The notes beneath the pieces are model-generated. The model had not been told where the DNA came from and ran no database searches. It worked only from the letters and a program-made list of their open reading frames with translations. The translations under genes and the position numbers were made by a program. Below, in pieces: positions 1 to 7,562 of a stretch of 64,000 nt of DNA. Origin of the DNA: Rubrivivax sp. A210. Its GTDB lineage: Bacteria > Pseudomonadota > Gammaproteobacteria > Burkholderiales > Burkholderiaceae_C. The first letter of the stretch is position 1. Each line of letters starts with the position of its first letter. The DNA is taken from NCBI RefSeq assembly GCF_904426505.1, contig NZ_CAJGBN010000001.1, positions 558,001-622,000 on the forward strand. Direction: 5' to 3'.

Positions 1-74
1 CCACATCCGCTGATTACCGCCGCCAGCAAGGCGACCGCCCAGCGGCGCGACGTTGACCATATCTTCACCTTCAT
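1..74 (-). CDS. Putative lipoprotein, N-terminal part only (runs off window)
   Basis: Only the first 24 codons are inside the window. They encode a basic start (MKVKIW...RR), a hydrophobic stretch and a lipobox-like end (AAVISGC), which is the pattern of a lipoprotein signal peptide whose cysteine would be lipidated after cleavage. A purine-rich ribosome site (AGGGAGA) lies about 6 bases before the ATG. The rest of the gene lies to the left, so its function cannot be told. It is on the same strand as the nuclease gene that follows. Confidence 0.5.
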   Translation of the reverse strand, partial: MKVKIWSTSRRWAVALLAAVISGC

Positions 75-266
75 TTGTTCTCCCTGACGGCATGATTGTT
101 GGTGCCGGCACCATCTTGAGCCACGTGCCGGCGATGTGGTGAGCCATCGTGGCGAGGACCAAGCTAGTGATCGGCCTGAGATTTTTCGTTCGCAGCCCGG
201 CTCACCTGAAGTTCGGCCTGTGGCTCAAAGCCACGCCGGCGGCAACAAGCTGATGGCACAAATGGC

Positions 267-803
267 CTACCGGCTACCATTGCGCCAGTCCCACGGAGGA
301 ATCGGGCTTGGGTCGGCCCACAGTCCGAGGTGCCTTCCTTGCGCCTGCCCCTGGACTTTGTACAGCCCTCGGTCCGTGACATAGCGCTCATAGACCCAGG
401 CCATGCCCCGCCGCACCTGCTCTTTATTGGCGTCGACGCCGGCGCACCAGACGCGCCCCAGCGTACGCCCGTAGCGATCTTGCCCCTTGTCGACGACGTG
501 TACCGGCCGCCGAAAGCAAAGGTCGGCCAGCGACGTGCGAGCGCGTTGTCCGTAGGGCTGGGCTTTCTCCGGCGCGTCGATCTCGACCATCCGCACCTTG
601 AACTGCCCTCCCCCGCTCAACACCGTCAAGGTGTCGCCGTCGGCGACGCCGACCACCACGCCATCGATGTCGGTCGCGCATGCGAGCCCCTGCACCAGCC
701 AGGTGACCAACACCAGCAGGCGACGGCTATCGTGGCTTCGACTCGCTGGCATGCGCCGAGCATGCCCTGTCGGCGTCGGCGCTTCAACGTGCGCAAGAGC
801 CAT
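267..803 (-). CDS. Thermonuclease-family (SNase-like) secreted nuclease
   Basis: Staphylococcal-nuclease-fold protein that would hydrolyse DNA or RNA with calcium. The family active-site residues are visible: D55/D57-T58 in VADGDTLTV, R71 in KVRMVEIDAPE with D76 and E79, and R110/R113 in DRYGRTLGR. A basic hydrophobic leader (RRLLVLVTWLVQGLACA) suggests export. The start overlaps the upstream stop (TGAATG); Met18 would give a more typical signal peptide and is an alternative. Such nucleases are common accessory genes on conjugative elements, possibly for degrading competing or entering DNA (inference). At 178 residues it is of usual length. Confidence 0.85.
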   Translation of the reverse strand: MALAHVEAPTPTGHARRMPASRSHDSRRLLVLVTWLVQGLACATDIDGVVVGVADGDTLTVLSGGGQFKVRMVEIDAPEKAQPYGQRARTSLADLCFRRPVHVVDKGQDRYGRTLGRVWCAGVDANKEQVRRGMAWVYERYVTDRGLYKVQGQAQGRHLGLWADPSPIPPWDWRNGSR

Positions 804-1271
804 TCAGCGGCGCAGAGCCCCGGCTGTGGCCCGTCGATCCACATCGGCAGCGCCACGAGCTGGACGGGCCGTCGGACCCGGCTTCGTCTCCCGGCCAGCA
901 ACCGTGATCGCCTGGCAGACCTCGCCCTGCCAGGGCAGCCCATGCACGATTCTGTTCAGCACCACGAGCTGCTCGACGTGCGGCAGCTCAACGTCCTCGG
1001 CGCCGACGAAGCGTACATTCGTCGACATGCAGTTCGGATCTGAAAGCACCACGATGCCCGGCCTGGCCTCGGTCCATTCCCATGCTGCAGCAGCGTCCTG
1101 ACCGGAAATCCTGCTGAACCAGACAGTTTCACCGACACGACGTCCTTCCGCGTCACGCTCCGGCCGCACGTGCGTGACGCAATGCAGGAACCTTGGTAAG
1201 GAAACATCAGCGCCGGGAAGATAACATTCGCATACCGGCAACGACTTGATCATCCACGCATGAATAGCCAT
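804..1271 (-). CDS. Hypothetical protein directly upstream of the nuclease
   Basis: 155-residue protein of unknown family. The start is set at an ATG preceded by AAGGAAG with 9-base spacing, rather than at a longer in-frame start further up. It has no obvious signal peptide. Its stop abuts the start of the nuclease gene, so the two are probably translated together. The middle carries several cysteines and tryptophans (VCECYLPG, AAAAWEWTEARPG); the last 25 residues are Arg/Ala-rich. I recognise no domain. Confidence 0.6.
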   Translation of the reverse strand: MAIHAWMIKSLPVCECYLPGADVSLPRFLHCVTHVRPERDAEGRRVGETVWFSRISGQDAAAAWEWTEARPGIVVLSDPNCMSTNVRFVGAEDVELPHVEQLVVLNRIVHGLPWQGEVCQAITVAGRETKPGPTARPARGAADVDRRATAGALRR

Positions 1272-1333
1272 CGATTTTCTTCCTTGGGATGCTTGGGGGA
1301 ACACAGCTTCATCGATAAGAGGTCGACCGGCAA

Positions 1334-1351
1334 GCTACAAAAGTTGGTGGT
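1334..1351 (+). promoter_or_regulatory. lux-box-like dyad immediately before the luxR-type gene
   Basis: The 18 bases GCTACAAAAGTTGGTGGT form an imperfect dyad that ends right at the ATG of the LuxR-type gene. It shares 13 of 18 positions, including both CTACAAA and TTGGT at the same spacing, with the minus-strand reading of a better dyad at 2394-2411. A site overlapping the ribosome-binding region would fit autorepression. Function is inferred from this match alone. Confidence 0.4.
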
Positions 1352-2080
1352 ATGGAACCCGTAGCCATCCGGCACCAGGATTACCTGGACGTTGGAACCT
1401 CGCCCGACCGGGACACTTTTGAGCGGCGCCTGATCGGCTTCGCCCAAAAGATGGAGTTCGGCATCGTATCGGCAGCCATTGCCGTTGATCGGCCCGGCGA
1501 GCGGCCGATATTCGTGATGATCGGGAATACTCCCGCATCCTTCCTGGAGGCCTCGCAGCGGCCGGAGGATGCGCGGCGCGATCCCGTGATGAAGCGCATG
1601 CGGACCAGCAGCGTTCCCTTCATCTACGACCAGCGCCTCTACGTCGACGATGGCGCCGGCGACCTGTGGGAGGCTCAGGCTCCGCACGGCTATCGCACGG
1701 GCGTGTCCATGGCCCTTCACCTACCGGCGGGACGTCACTTCTGCCTCGGCGTCGACAGGGAGGCGCCCCTGCCATCCACCGATGTCGCGTTGACCCGGAT
1801 GATGGCCGACCTGCAGCTCCTTGCCGTCTTTGCCCAAGAGACCGCGATCCGGGTTCTGTTGCCGACGTCAGAACGGGAGAGTGAGGCCGCGACGCTGACG
1901 CCCCGTGAGCGCCAAGTCTTGCAGTGGACCCGCGACGGCAAGACGGCCTGGGAAGTGGGCGCCATACTCGGGATGAGCGAGAACACCGTCAACTTCCACC
2001 TCAAGAATGCCACGAGCAAGCTCGGCGTGACGAGCAAGCATCAAGCGGTGCTCAAGGCAATGAATCTCGGTCTTATCTGA
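1352..2080 (+). CDS. LuxR-family transcriptional regulator (solo) 1
   Basis: 242-residue regulator with an autoinducer-binding-like domain (about residues 20-165) and a C-terminal LuxR/GerE helix-turn-helix (182-242, starting LTPRERQVLQW and containing SENTVNFHLKNATSKLG). The pocket keeps the Asp-Pro pair (RRDPVMKRM), but the tryptophan/tyrosine positions that bind acyl-homoserine lactones in TraR/LuxR are replaced (SFLEASQ; PFIYDQ), so the ligand may be non-standard or absent. No luxI gene is in the window. It is a paralogue of the regulator at 2441-3166, sharing the RHFCLGV and KTAWE segments. Likely role: control of transfer or accessory genes of the element (inference). Confidence 0.85.
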   Translation: MEPVAIRHQDYLDVGTSPDRDTFERRLIGFAQKMEFGIVSAAIAVDRPGERPIFVMIGNTPASFLEASQRPEDARRDPVMKRMRTSSVPFIYDQRLYVDDGAGDLWEAQAPHGYRTGVSMALHLPAGRHFCLGVDREAPLPSTDVALTRMMADLQLLAVFAQETAIRVLLPTSERESEAATLTPRERQVLQWTRDGKTAWEVGAILGMSENTVNFHLKNATSKLGVTSKHQAVLKAMNLGLI

Positions 2081-2107
2081 GCCTTGTGGCCAGCAGACGT
2101 AAAAGAA

Positions 2108-2135
2108 CGGCGCTGGGTATTTCTACCCAGCGCCG
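2108..2135 (-). terminator. Strong intrinsic terminator for leftward transcription
   Basis: Perfect 12-bp stem (CGGCGCTGGGTA / TACCCAGCGCCG) with a TTTC loop on the plus strand. Read on the minus strand it is followed by TTCTTTT, the layout of a Rho-independent terminator for the small ORF at 2259-2315. It also lies just after the stop of the convergent LuxR gene (2080), but the plus-strand side is followed by AAAATGG and has no T tract. Confidence 0.75.
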
Positions 2136-2187
2136 AAAATGGTCGGGAGTCGGAGGGACAAACGTCCAGACCATCAAGAAGAATCTT

Positions 2188-2211
2188 GGGGCGCGATATT
2201 GATGGCGCCCC
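2188..2211. other. Hairpin between the small ORF and the terminator
   Basis: Stem GGGGCGC / GCGCCCC with a 10-base loop, lying between the stop of the 18-codon ORF and the strong terminator. It could protect the 3' end of a small transcript or be a second terminator arm. There is no T tract on either side. Confidence 0.4.
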
Positions 2212-2258
2212 GATACTCCGAAGGCGAGTGAACCAGGCCGAATAATCCTTCAGGCGGT

Positions 2259-2315
2259 TCAGGCGCCCCAGCCGCCGCGCGGAAAGCCGAGGATTTCGAG
2301 GATGAGGTCGAACAT
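2259..2315 (-). CDS. 18-residue small ORF under a lux-box-like site
   Basis: Encodes MFDLILEILGFPRGGWGA. The ATG has GGAG about 8 bases upstream. In the leftward direction the order is lux-box-like dyad (2411-2394), ATG (2315), stop (2259), hairpin (2211-2188) and strong terminator (2135-2108), which is the layout of an independent small gene. The peptide has an amphipathic or hydrophobic N-terminal half and a Gly-Trp-Gly tail. It could be a signalling or effector peptide, a leader peptide, or chance coding in a small RNA. I know no homologue; expression is unproven. Confidence 0.4.
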   Translation of the reverse strand: MFDLILEILGFPRGGWGA

Positions 2316-2393
2316 GATGGGTCGCTCCGGTTGAAAGGAAGTGGTGATGAAATTCGATAAAGTGAATTTCAGCACCGATCTTCCGCAAGCGGC

Positions 2394-2411
2394 CCTACCA
2401 AGGTTTGTAGG
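2394..2411. promoter_or_regulatory. lux-box-like inverted repeat
   Basis: CCTACCAAGGTTTGTAGG: the two 5-bp ends (CCTAC/GTAGG) pair exactly and the inner bases pair partly, giving the 18-20 bp dyad typical of LuxR operators. Read on the minus strand it shares the pattern CTACAAA-NN-TTGGT with the site at 1334-1351. It lies 78 bases before the ATG of the 18-codon ORF and just after the second LuxR gene. Confidence 0.5.
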
Positions 2412-2440
2412 TTCTCGAAGCGGCCCGGCCGGACGCCGAA

Positions 2441-3166
2441 CTATCCCAACCAGCCGGCTTGGAGCGCTGTGGCCACAGCGTGGGTCCGGTTCGAGCAGTT
2501 CAGCTTGCGAATAGCGGCGTCCAGGTGCTTGCCCACCGTGGACTCCGAGATCGAGAGGATCACGCCGGTTTCCCAGGCGGTCTTGCCCGCCGCGCACCAC
2601 AGCAGGCACTCACGCTCCCGGGGCGACAGCGGGTTGACCTGGCCGGTGCCGTTCTGGGCCCAGATGAGCCGCTCGCCGGCGGCGTGGGCATAGGCCACCA
2701 CCAGGCTCAGGTTGGCCAGGTCGGCTGAGCGGGCGACATCACCCGGCCGGGATGATCTTGAACTCTCGACACCCAGACAGAAGTGCCGCCCTCCCGGCAG
2801 ATGCAGGGCCAGGATCATCCCGCTGAGCATGCCCCAGCTCGCCAGCTCCTCCCACTGCTCGCCGCGGCCGGCGTCGATGTAGGCGTCCTGGCCCCATGCA
2901 AGCGGCAAAGTGCTGCGCTTGACCGCCTGCATCACGGGGTCGCGACGCATGGCGCCGTCCTCGACATAGGAGGCGGCGGCGAACTGTGCCGGCACGTTGT
3001 GGAAGCGCTCGATGCGGCCCGGAGCGGTCGCCGTGCGGTCCTGGAGCAGGAAGCCGCCGAAGCGCTCGCACCCCATGGCCTGCGCGGCCTGTTCCAGCGT
3101 GCGATGGTAGTCCGCCATGGTCTCGGCCTCGAGCATGGACTCGCAGATCTCGATCACGGTTGCCAC
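2441..3166 (-). CDS. LuxR-family transcriptional regulator (solo) 2
   Basis: 241-residue regulator: autoinducer-binding-like domain (about 15-160) followed by a GerE-type helix-turn-helix (180-241; LSPRERECLLW, ISESTVGKHLDAAIRKL). It keeps Asp-Pro and a nearby Trp (RRDPVMQAVKRSTLPLAWG), but the usual pocket tryptophan is Phe (VPAQFAAASY). No synthase gene is nearby, so it is classed as a LuxR solo. It overlaps the upstream 135-residue gene by 13 bases and so is co-transcribed with it. The dyad and small ORF follow directly downstream. Confidence 0.85.
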   Translation of the reverse strand: MATVIEICESMLEAETMADYHRTLEQAAQAMGCERFGGFLLQDRTATAPGRIERFHNVPAQFAAASYVEDGAMRRDPVMQAVKRSTLPLAWGQDAYIDAGRGEQWEELASWGMLSGMILALHLPGGRHFCLGVESSRSSRPGDVARSADLANLSLVVAYAHAAGERLIWAQNGTGQVNPLSPRERECLLWCAAGKTAWETGVILSISESTVGKHLDAAIRKLNCSNRTHAVATALQAGWLG

Positions 3167-3561
3167 GATTTAAGGCTCCGAAGAATTTCCAGCTGCCAGG
3201 GCAGTTGATGAAGAACGCGCGCGCAGTAGGCGCGATGCAGGCTCGGCGAAACGACACCGCTGTCATCCGACAGCAGTGCATTGGTCGCGATGTCGGTCAT
3301 GTCGGCCAGCGCGATCGCGCCGGGCGCGATCGCCGACCAGGAGAAGGCCAGCCCCACCCGACACTCCCACTCGGTCGTGGCCACCCACAGCGACTGCCCG
3401 CTGAGGGCGTCCCGCCTGCAGGATCTGCAGGGCTCGAACGACAGCAGACCGAGCATGCGTGCGTGCAGCTGCACCAGGGGCCAGTCGCCCACCTCGGCAA
3501 TCGGGCGGGTGCCGCTGCAGGGGCGCATAGCGCCGGTGATGCCGACCATCAGGCGCCCCAT
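3154..3561 (-). CDS. Hypothetical protein translationally coupled to LuxR solo 2
   Basis: Up to 135 residues, unknown family. The last 13 bases overlap the start of the LuxR-type gene, a layout that suggests coupling and a functional link. It contains a C-x2-C pair (EPCRSCRRD). No clear ribosome site precedes the first ATG; Met5 or Met12 are possible starts. It could be a partner of the regulator or a remnant of a larger sensor; I cannot assign a domain. Confidence 0.5.
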   Translation of the reverse strand: MGRLMVGITGAMRPCSGTRPIAEVGDWPLVQLHARMLGLLSFEPCRSCRRDALSGQSLWVATTEWECRVGLAFSWSAIAPGAIALADMTDIATNALLSDDSGVVSPSLHRAYCARVLHQLPWQLEILRSLKSWQP

Positions 3562-3935
3562 GGGCCAGCATTCCGGTATCGGACGGCGTCCGACCGCGCA
3601 AAAGGGCGCGGCGCAACCCCAGACAGAGCTAGCACAAGCGTCGCGCGGCGGTCAATGGATTGACCTCGCCATTGGTCGCTGCAGGCCGTGTCGGGAACAC
3701 TGGCGCCCTGTGGGTACGGATACTTGAACGGTCGCTCGCCCCTCTCGCATGAGGGCCCGACCGGCGCCTGGGAGCTTCCACCGTTGACTGTGTTGCAGCC
3801 GCGGCCGGCACCCCGCGACAGCGGGTGCCCAGTTGGGGATACAGCAAGACCAAGCGGAGCACGGAAGTGGAACGGATCAGTGTGGACCAAGCGCGGTGTG
3901 AACGGAGCGGCGCCTCCGGCCGGGCCGAGGACGGC
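3562..3935. promoter_or_regulatory. Divergent intergenic region
   Basis: 374 bases between the leftward LuxR operon and the rightward DUF2857 gene, so it should hold promoters for both. I see a short inverted repeat (CAATGG 3653-3658 / CCATTG 3669-3674) but no convincing promoter boxes. A GTG at 3825 could extend the DUF2857 gene into this region, but it has no ribosome site. Confidence 0.35.
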
Positions 3936-4538
3936 ATGGCACGCCTGTCGGTGCCCGTCGGCGTGTCCGACCAGGCGACCAGGATGTTCCTGCTCACGCG
4001 GGTCGTCGCCGCACTGATCGAATCCGAGAACTCGGCCCTGGCCGACCATTTGCGCGCCGGCCTGCCACCCGAGATTGTCGACCGGCTTCGCTCGCTGCCC
4101 CTTTCCGAGGCCCTGCACTTCACGGGCGGGGATTGCGGAATATTCATCGCGATCGACGGGCCCGCGCTGCATCGCCAGCTCGCGCGCCTTGACCGCCTGC
4201 AGGCCGACCGTCGGCAGTACGAGTACTTCGTTCGCGGCGGCGCCTCGCCGCAGCTGATTTCGCGGCTGTTCAGCGTCAGCCACAGCGACGTGCGTCGCCT
4301 GCGAAAGCTCATCGCACCAGCGACGTCCTCCGGTGGTCGCCCGAAGGTGCCCCAGGACTCCCTGCGTGACCTCATCCTCACGACCTGGCGGGAACTTGGC
4401 GTTCAGCAAAGCGAGCGGGATCGCTACTACCTGCTGAGCATGGCGTTTCCCGCGCTGCCCATCGTGTGCCTGGAATCCGTGGTCGAGGACGTCCCGCCCG
4501 CGTCGGCGGACGAGCAAGGCCGGCCCGGCCGGCACTGA
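3936..4538 (+). CDS. DUF2857 (STY4526-like) ICE protein
   Basis: 200-residue protein resembling the DUF2857 family, which is found mainly on integrative conjugative elements and has no assigned biochemical role. The C-terminal half looks like a DNA-binding helix-turn-helix (ASPQLISRLFSVSHSDVRRLRKL), followed by a basic GGRPK linker and a C-terminal helical region. The ATG at 3936 is chosen because AGGA precedes it by about 5 bases; an in-frame GTG at 3825 would add 37 residues. It is convergent with the neighbouring leftward operon. Confidence 0.7.
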   Translation: MARLSVPVGVSDQATRMFLLTRVVAALIESENSALADHLRAGLPPEIVDRLRSLPLSEALHFTGGDCGIFIAIDGPALHRQLARLDRLQADRRQYEYFVRGGASPQLISRLFSVSHSDVRRLRKLIAPATSSGGRPKVPQDSLRDLILTTWRELGVQQSERDRYYLLSMAFPALPIVCLESVVEDVPPASADEQGRPGRH

Positions 4539-4546
4539 CGCCAGGT

Positions 4547-5110
4547 TCATGCGGCCGGTGACGGCTGCGCCGGCTCCGACCCGGCATCGCTGCCCGCCGG
4601 CCGGTCGTGCGCCGTCCACTTGGCCAGCTCGACATGGGCCAGCGGATGCAAGGCTGCGCGCATGATCAGCGAAGCGGGCCGCTGCTCGCCGTCAATGCCG
4701 TCGGCGCCATGCAGGCCCAAGGGAAGCGCCAGTTGGTGCTGACCCGCATCGGGAGAGACCGCTGCAGGTTCGGCCGTCCGCGCCGAACCGCGACCCAACC
4801 AATACAGCGAGAACGAGCGCTCCACCACCTCTCGCCACGAGACCCCCTGCCGCCGCAGCGACCACAGGGCGACACCGTACTCGCCCAGGCGCCCGGCGAA
4901 GTCCAGGCTGACGATGCAGGTCATGGTGAGGTTGCCGACCCCGAAGACGAAGGGCAGCATCGCGACACGCAGCAGCAGCTGCGTCGACGCCTTGCTCATC
5001 GAGAACGAAGCGAGCCGGGTCGTATCGCTGTAGCACTTCCGCATCTGGGGCAGGTAGTAGGCCGGCAGAGCAATGCCGGCCGCCACGTAGACAACTTCCA
5101 GCCAGCTCAT
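4547..5110 (-). CDS. PQ-loop-like membrane protein
   Basis: 187 residues. The first 100 contain several membrane segments and a PQ-loop-like motif (ALPAYYLPQMRKCYSD followed by LASFSMSK), reminiscent of half a SWEET/SemiSWEET unit; the last 80 are Pro/Ala-rich and probably soluble. The start overlaps the stop of the substrate-binding protein gene by 4 bases (ATGA), so the two are co-translated. A transport or assembly role in the inner membrane is possible, but the match is weak and the C-terminus is unlike the family. Confidence 0.55.
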   Translation of the reverse strand: MSWLEVVYVAAGIALPAYYLPQMRKCYSDTTRLASFSMSKASTQLLLRVAMLPFVFGVGNLTMTCIVSLDFAGRLGEYGVALWSLRRQGVSWREVVERSFSLYWLGRGSARTAEPAAVSPDAGQHQLALPLGLHGADGIDGEQRPASLIMRAALHPLAHVELAKWTAHDRPAGSDAGSEPAQPSPAA

Positions 5111-6216
5111 GCGCGCAGAACCCCGGTGCCGCTCTTGTAGATGAGCTGCAGGTAGTGATACCCCACCAGCTTGGAATCGAAGGCGACGCGGATGCCGCCG
5201 ACTTCCTGGGGCGCGTTGAGAGCGGCGACCAGGCCGGCGCGCGAGGTGTCTGGGGCCCGCCGGATGGCAGAGGCCAGAACGGAGCCATAGAGGTAGCCCT
5301 CGAAGGCCGTGAGGGAGTGGATGACACCCGGCCGGCTCCAGTCGACCGCCACCTTGCGGAAATGGTCCGCCAGCGGCGAGAGGTCGGTGCGAGGAAGCGG
5401 GAACGCCGACACCAGGCCCAGGCCCACCAGGTTCGGGTCCGTGGCCTCGGCGAGGCGGCGGGTCGCGCAGAACGACATGCAGAACACCGGCGCCAGGAAG
5501 CTCATCTTGGTGCGGGCGTGGGTCACGCCCTTGAGCATCGGGCCCTCGAGCACGAGCAGCAGCAGCGCCTTGGCGTGCTTGCTCGGATCCAGCGCCTTTG
5601 ACACGGCCGCCTGGATGTCGCTGCCGCCGCGTTCCGCGGGCTCGTTCGAGACGACGGTGACGCCGTGTTCGGCCACGATTCCGGCCACGTGGGCCGCCGC
5701 GGCCGTACCGAAGGCATCGTTGCTGTAGACCACGGCCAGGCGGTTCAGGCTGGCGCCGCCGATGGTCCTGACCATCCGGGTCAGCTCGTCGGTGTAGGAG
5801 GCGCGAAGGTGGTAGACACCGCGCGTGCCGTCGCGCAGTTCGACCGCGCCGGAGCGCAGCCCGACCACAGGAAGGCCGCCGACGACGGCGCGCGGAACGG
5901 CCGCCTTGGCGTGCGGCGTACCGACGATGCCGGTCGTGGCCAGGATGCTGCGGTCGCGGGCGAACTGCTCGACCAGGCGCGCCGTTTGGTCGGCCTTGGC
6001 CTCGTCGTCGGCCCAGACCGGCTCCAGGTTCAGGCCCGCCTCGCTGGCGTGGGCGAAGGCCATTTCGTAGCCCGCGCGCAGGTCGTTGGCCACCTCGCTC
6101 TGGACGCCAGTGAAAGGCAGGGGAACGCCTATGCGCAGGCGCGGGCTGGCGCGCACGACACCGCTGGCCAGCGCGAGCGCGGCGCCGGCGCCTTGAAGCA
6201 AGCCGCGGCGCTTCAT
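5107..6216 (-). CDS. Periplasmic substrate-binding protein, branched-chain amino acid type (orphan)
   Basis: 369 residues. A basic start and hydrophobic leader (MKRRGLLQGAGAALALASG) indicate export. The mature part has the bilobed fold signatures of the Leu/Ile/Val-binding (ABC type I) family: LRIGVPLPFTG at the N-terminus, then ETAR-like helix DEAKADQTARLVEQF, LAVVYSNDAFG and AFEGYLYGSVLASAIRRA. Family members bind amino acids, amides or aromatic acids and deliver them to permeases or sensors. No permease or ATPase gene is present in the operon, so this is an orphan receptor. It overlaps both neighbours by 4 bases. Confidence 0.8.
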   Translation of the reverse strand: MKRRGLLQGAGAALALASGVVRASPRLRIGVPLPFTGVQSEVANDLRAGYEMAFAHASEAGLNLEPVWADDEAKADQTARLVEQFARDRSILATTGIVGTPHAKAAVPRAVVGGLPVVGLRSGAVELRDGTRGVYHLRASYTDELTRMVRTIGGASLNRLAVVYSNDAFGTAAAAHVAGIVAEHGVTVVSNEPAERGGSDIQAAVSKALDPSKHAKALLLLVLEGPMLKGVTHARTKMSFLAPVFCMSFCATRRLAEATDPNLVGLGLVSAFPLPRTDLSPLADHFRKVAVDWSRPGVIHSLTAFEGYLYGSVLASAIRRAPDTSRAGLVAALNAPQEVGGIRVAFDSKLVGYHYLQLIYKSGTGVLRA

Positions 6217-6479
6217 TTCGGGCCTCGCTGCAGCACGTCGACCTGGTCGCAGCGGGCACGCTCGGTCAGGAGGGTCACCGCTTCCTGCACCGAGGCACCG
6301 CGGTCGACGAGTTCCTTGAGCGCCACGTTGAGCGCCTCGGTGTAGGGCCGGCTGGTCTCGGTGCCGGGAGCCCCGCAGAAGATGGCGCGGTGCTCGGGCG
6401 AAGACATCGGCCAGGGCTGGTCGGCCGCGATTGCGGCCGACGACAGGGCGAAGGCGAACAGGAAGACGCGAATGCGCAT
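6213..6479 (-). CDS. Small exported protein, first gene of the orphan-receptor operon
   Basis: 88 residues with a classic signal peptide (MRIRVFLFAFALSSAAIA, cleaved near A18-A19). The mature part is about 70 residues with two cysteines that could form a disulfide (AIFCGAPG, RARCDQV). The start is Met at 6479 because it gives a proper signal peptide; an in-frame start 16 codons earlier is unlikely. It overlaps the substrate-binding protein gene by 4 bases (ATGA). No family recognised; it may act with the binding protein in the periplasm. Confidence 0.65.
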   Translation of the reverse strand: MRIRVFLFAFALSSAAIAADQPWPMSSPEHRAIFCGAPGTETSRPYTEALNVALKELVDRGASVQEAVTLLTERARCDQVDVLQRGPK

Positions 6480-6805
6480 GGTGGACTCCGTGTGGAAGGT
6501 TGCTCGATGACGAGTCCATGGAGGCAACGGCCGCTACCGCGGCGAGCACCCCGGCTCCCAAAGTCCACGGCAGACGGCCGGGCTGGGTGCCATTCCTAAG
6601 TCCACACGAGCCGGCCTTTGCGTTCGGAGGGCGGCTCGCCCCTTCCGATGGCCCTGGACCGCTGTCCAGTGTTTGCCAGGCCGATTGCCACGGCCTGGCC
6701 ACGGGAATCATCTGCCTATTGGCTGCGTCCCTTCCCTTCGAGGTATCCAGCTTGATCGCTGCGAGTTGCAGGAGCAAGTAGGGACGAAGAGGTTTCGAGG
6801 CGCCC
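6480..6805. other. Gene-free stretch
   Basis: 326 bases between the leftward exported-protein operon and the toxin-antitoxin cluster. It should contain the operon promoter. I see no convincing gene, strong hairpin or repeat here. Confidence 0.35.
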
Positions 6806-7096
6806 TCATACCGGCACCGCCTCGGACAGCACCACGTCCCGAGCCTTCACCGGAAGGTCGCCGGGGGTCAGAACGTCCACCGACACACCCAAGAGGCCCT
6901 CCAACGCATCCTGCAGGCCACCGATGTCGAAAAGCGTGGCACCAGGCATGGCGTCGACAAGAATGTCCAGGTCGCTGCCCTCCTGATCGGTGCCGTGCAA
7001 TACGGAACCGAACACCCGCGGGTTTCCCACCGGAAAGTGCTCCACCAGCGCGCGGACGGCGTCGCGCTTGCCTTGAAGCGCCTGTGAAGGCCTCAA
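6806..7096 (-). CDS. MNT-type nucleotidyltransferase domain protein (MntA-like antitoxin), copy 1
   Basis: 96-residue minimal nucleotidyltransferase with the signature FGSVLHGTDQEGSDLDILVD (GSxxxG and DxD metal site). In HepT/MntA systems this enzyme AMPylates and neutralises the HEPN RNase. The start appears to be TTG at 7096: it aligns with the start of copy 2 (MKPSEAL versus xRPSQAL) and has AAGGAAG 6 bases upstream. It is a diverged duplicate of the protein at 7559-7849, but no second HEPN gene lies next to it, so it may be an orphan or share the HEPN protein. Confidence 0.75.
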   Translation of the reverse strand: MRPSQALQGKRDAVRALVEHFPVGNPRVFGSVLHGTDQEGSDLDILVDAMPGATLFDIGGLQDALEGLLGVSVDVLTPGDLPVKARDVVLSEAVPV

Positions 7097-7175
7097 TTGC
7101 AGCTTCCTTCATGGCGATCAACGCTGGCGATGGCATGCGGCGTGAACGCAAGGTGCAGGGCCGCCGAGCGGAGCT

Positions 7176-7562
7176 TCATGGCGCTTCGCCCCCAATGTCC
7201 TGGCTTCGGCGCAGGTCGGCCAGAACCTCCCGCACTCGAGTCTTCAGGCCGGGAAGATCGCCTTGAACTGCATTCCAAACGATTTCAAGATCGACATGGG
7301 CGTAACCATGCGAGAGCCGGTTGCGCATGGCGTACATGAATGCCCAGGGGACGCCGGCATGCCGAGCTGCGAATTCCGGTGCTGCGCGCTGGATATTGTT
7401 CGAGGCTTCCCCGAGGTTTTCCAGGTTGCGGATCACGGCGTCCTGAACCAATTCGCTACTGAGAAACGCACCCGCATCCATGCCCGCCGTATAGCGTTCG
7501 ATGCGCTCAATGGCCTGCAGGATGTGCCCCAGGTAGTCCGGGACTCGCAAGGCCTTGCTCAT
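7176..7562 (-). CDS. HEPN-domain RNase toxin, HepT-like (DUF86)
   Basis: 128 residues. Shows the DUF86/HepT pattern: VQDAVIRNLENLGEASNNI in the middle and the RNase motif Rx4H (RNRLSHGY) near residue 95. Family members cleave tRNA or mRNA and are blocked by polyAMPylation near the Rx4H-Y motif by the partner MNT protein; the Tyr after the His is present. The gene overlaps the upstream MNT gene (copy 2) by 4 bases, giving a standard bicistronic pair, and is followed on the same strand by MNT copy 1. Confidence 0.85.
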   Translation of the reverse strand: MSKALRVPDYLGHILQAIERIERYTAGMDAGAFLSSELVQDAVIRNLENLGEASNNIQRAAPEFAARHAGVPWAFMYAMRNRLSHGYAHVDLEIVWNAVQGDLPGLKTRVREVLADLRRSQDIGGEAP

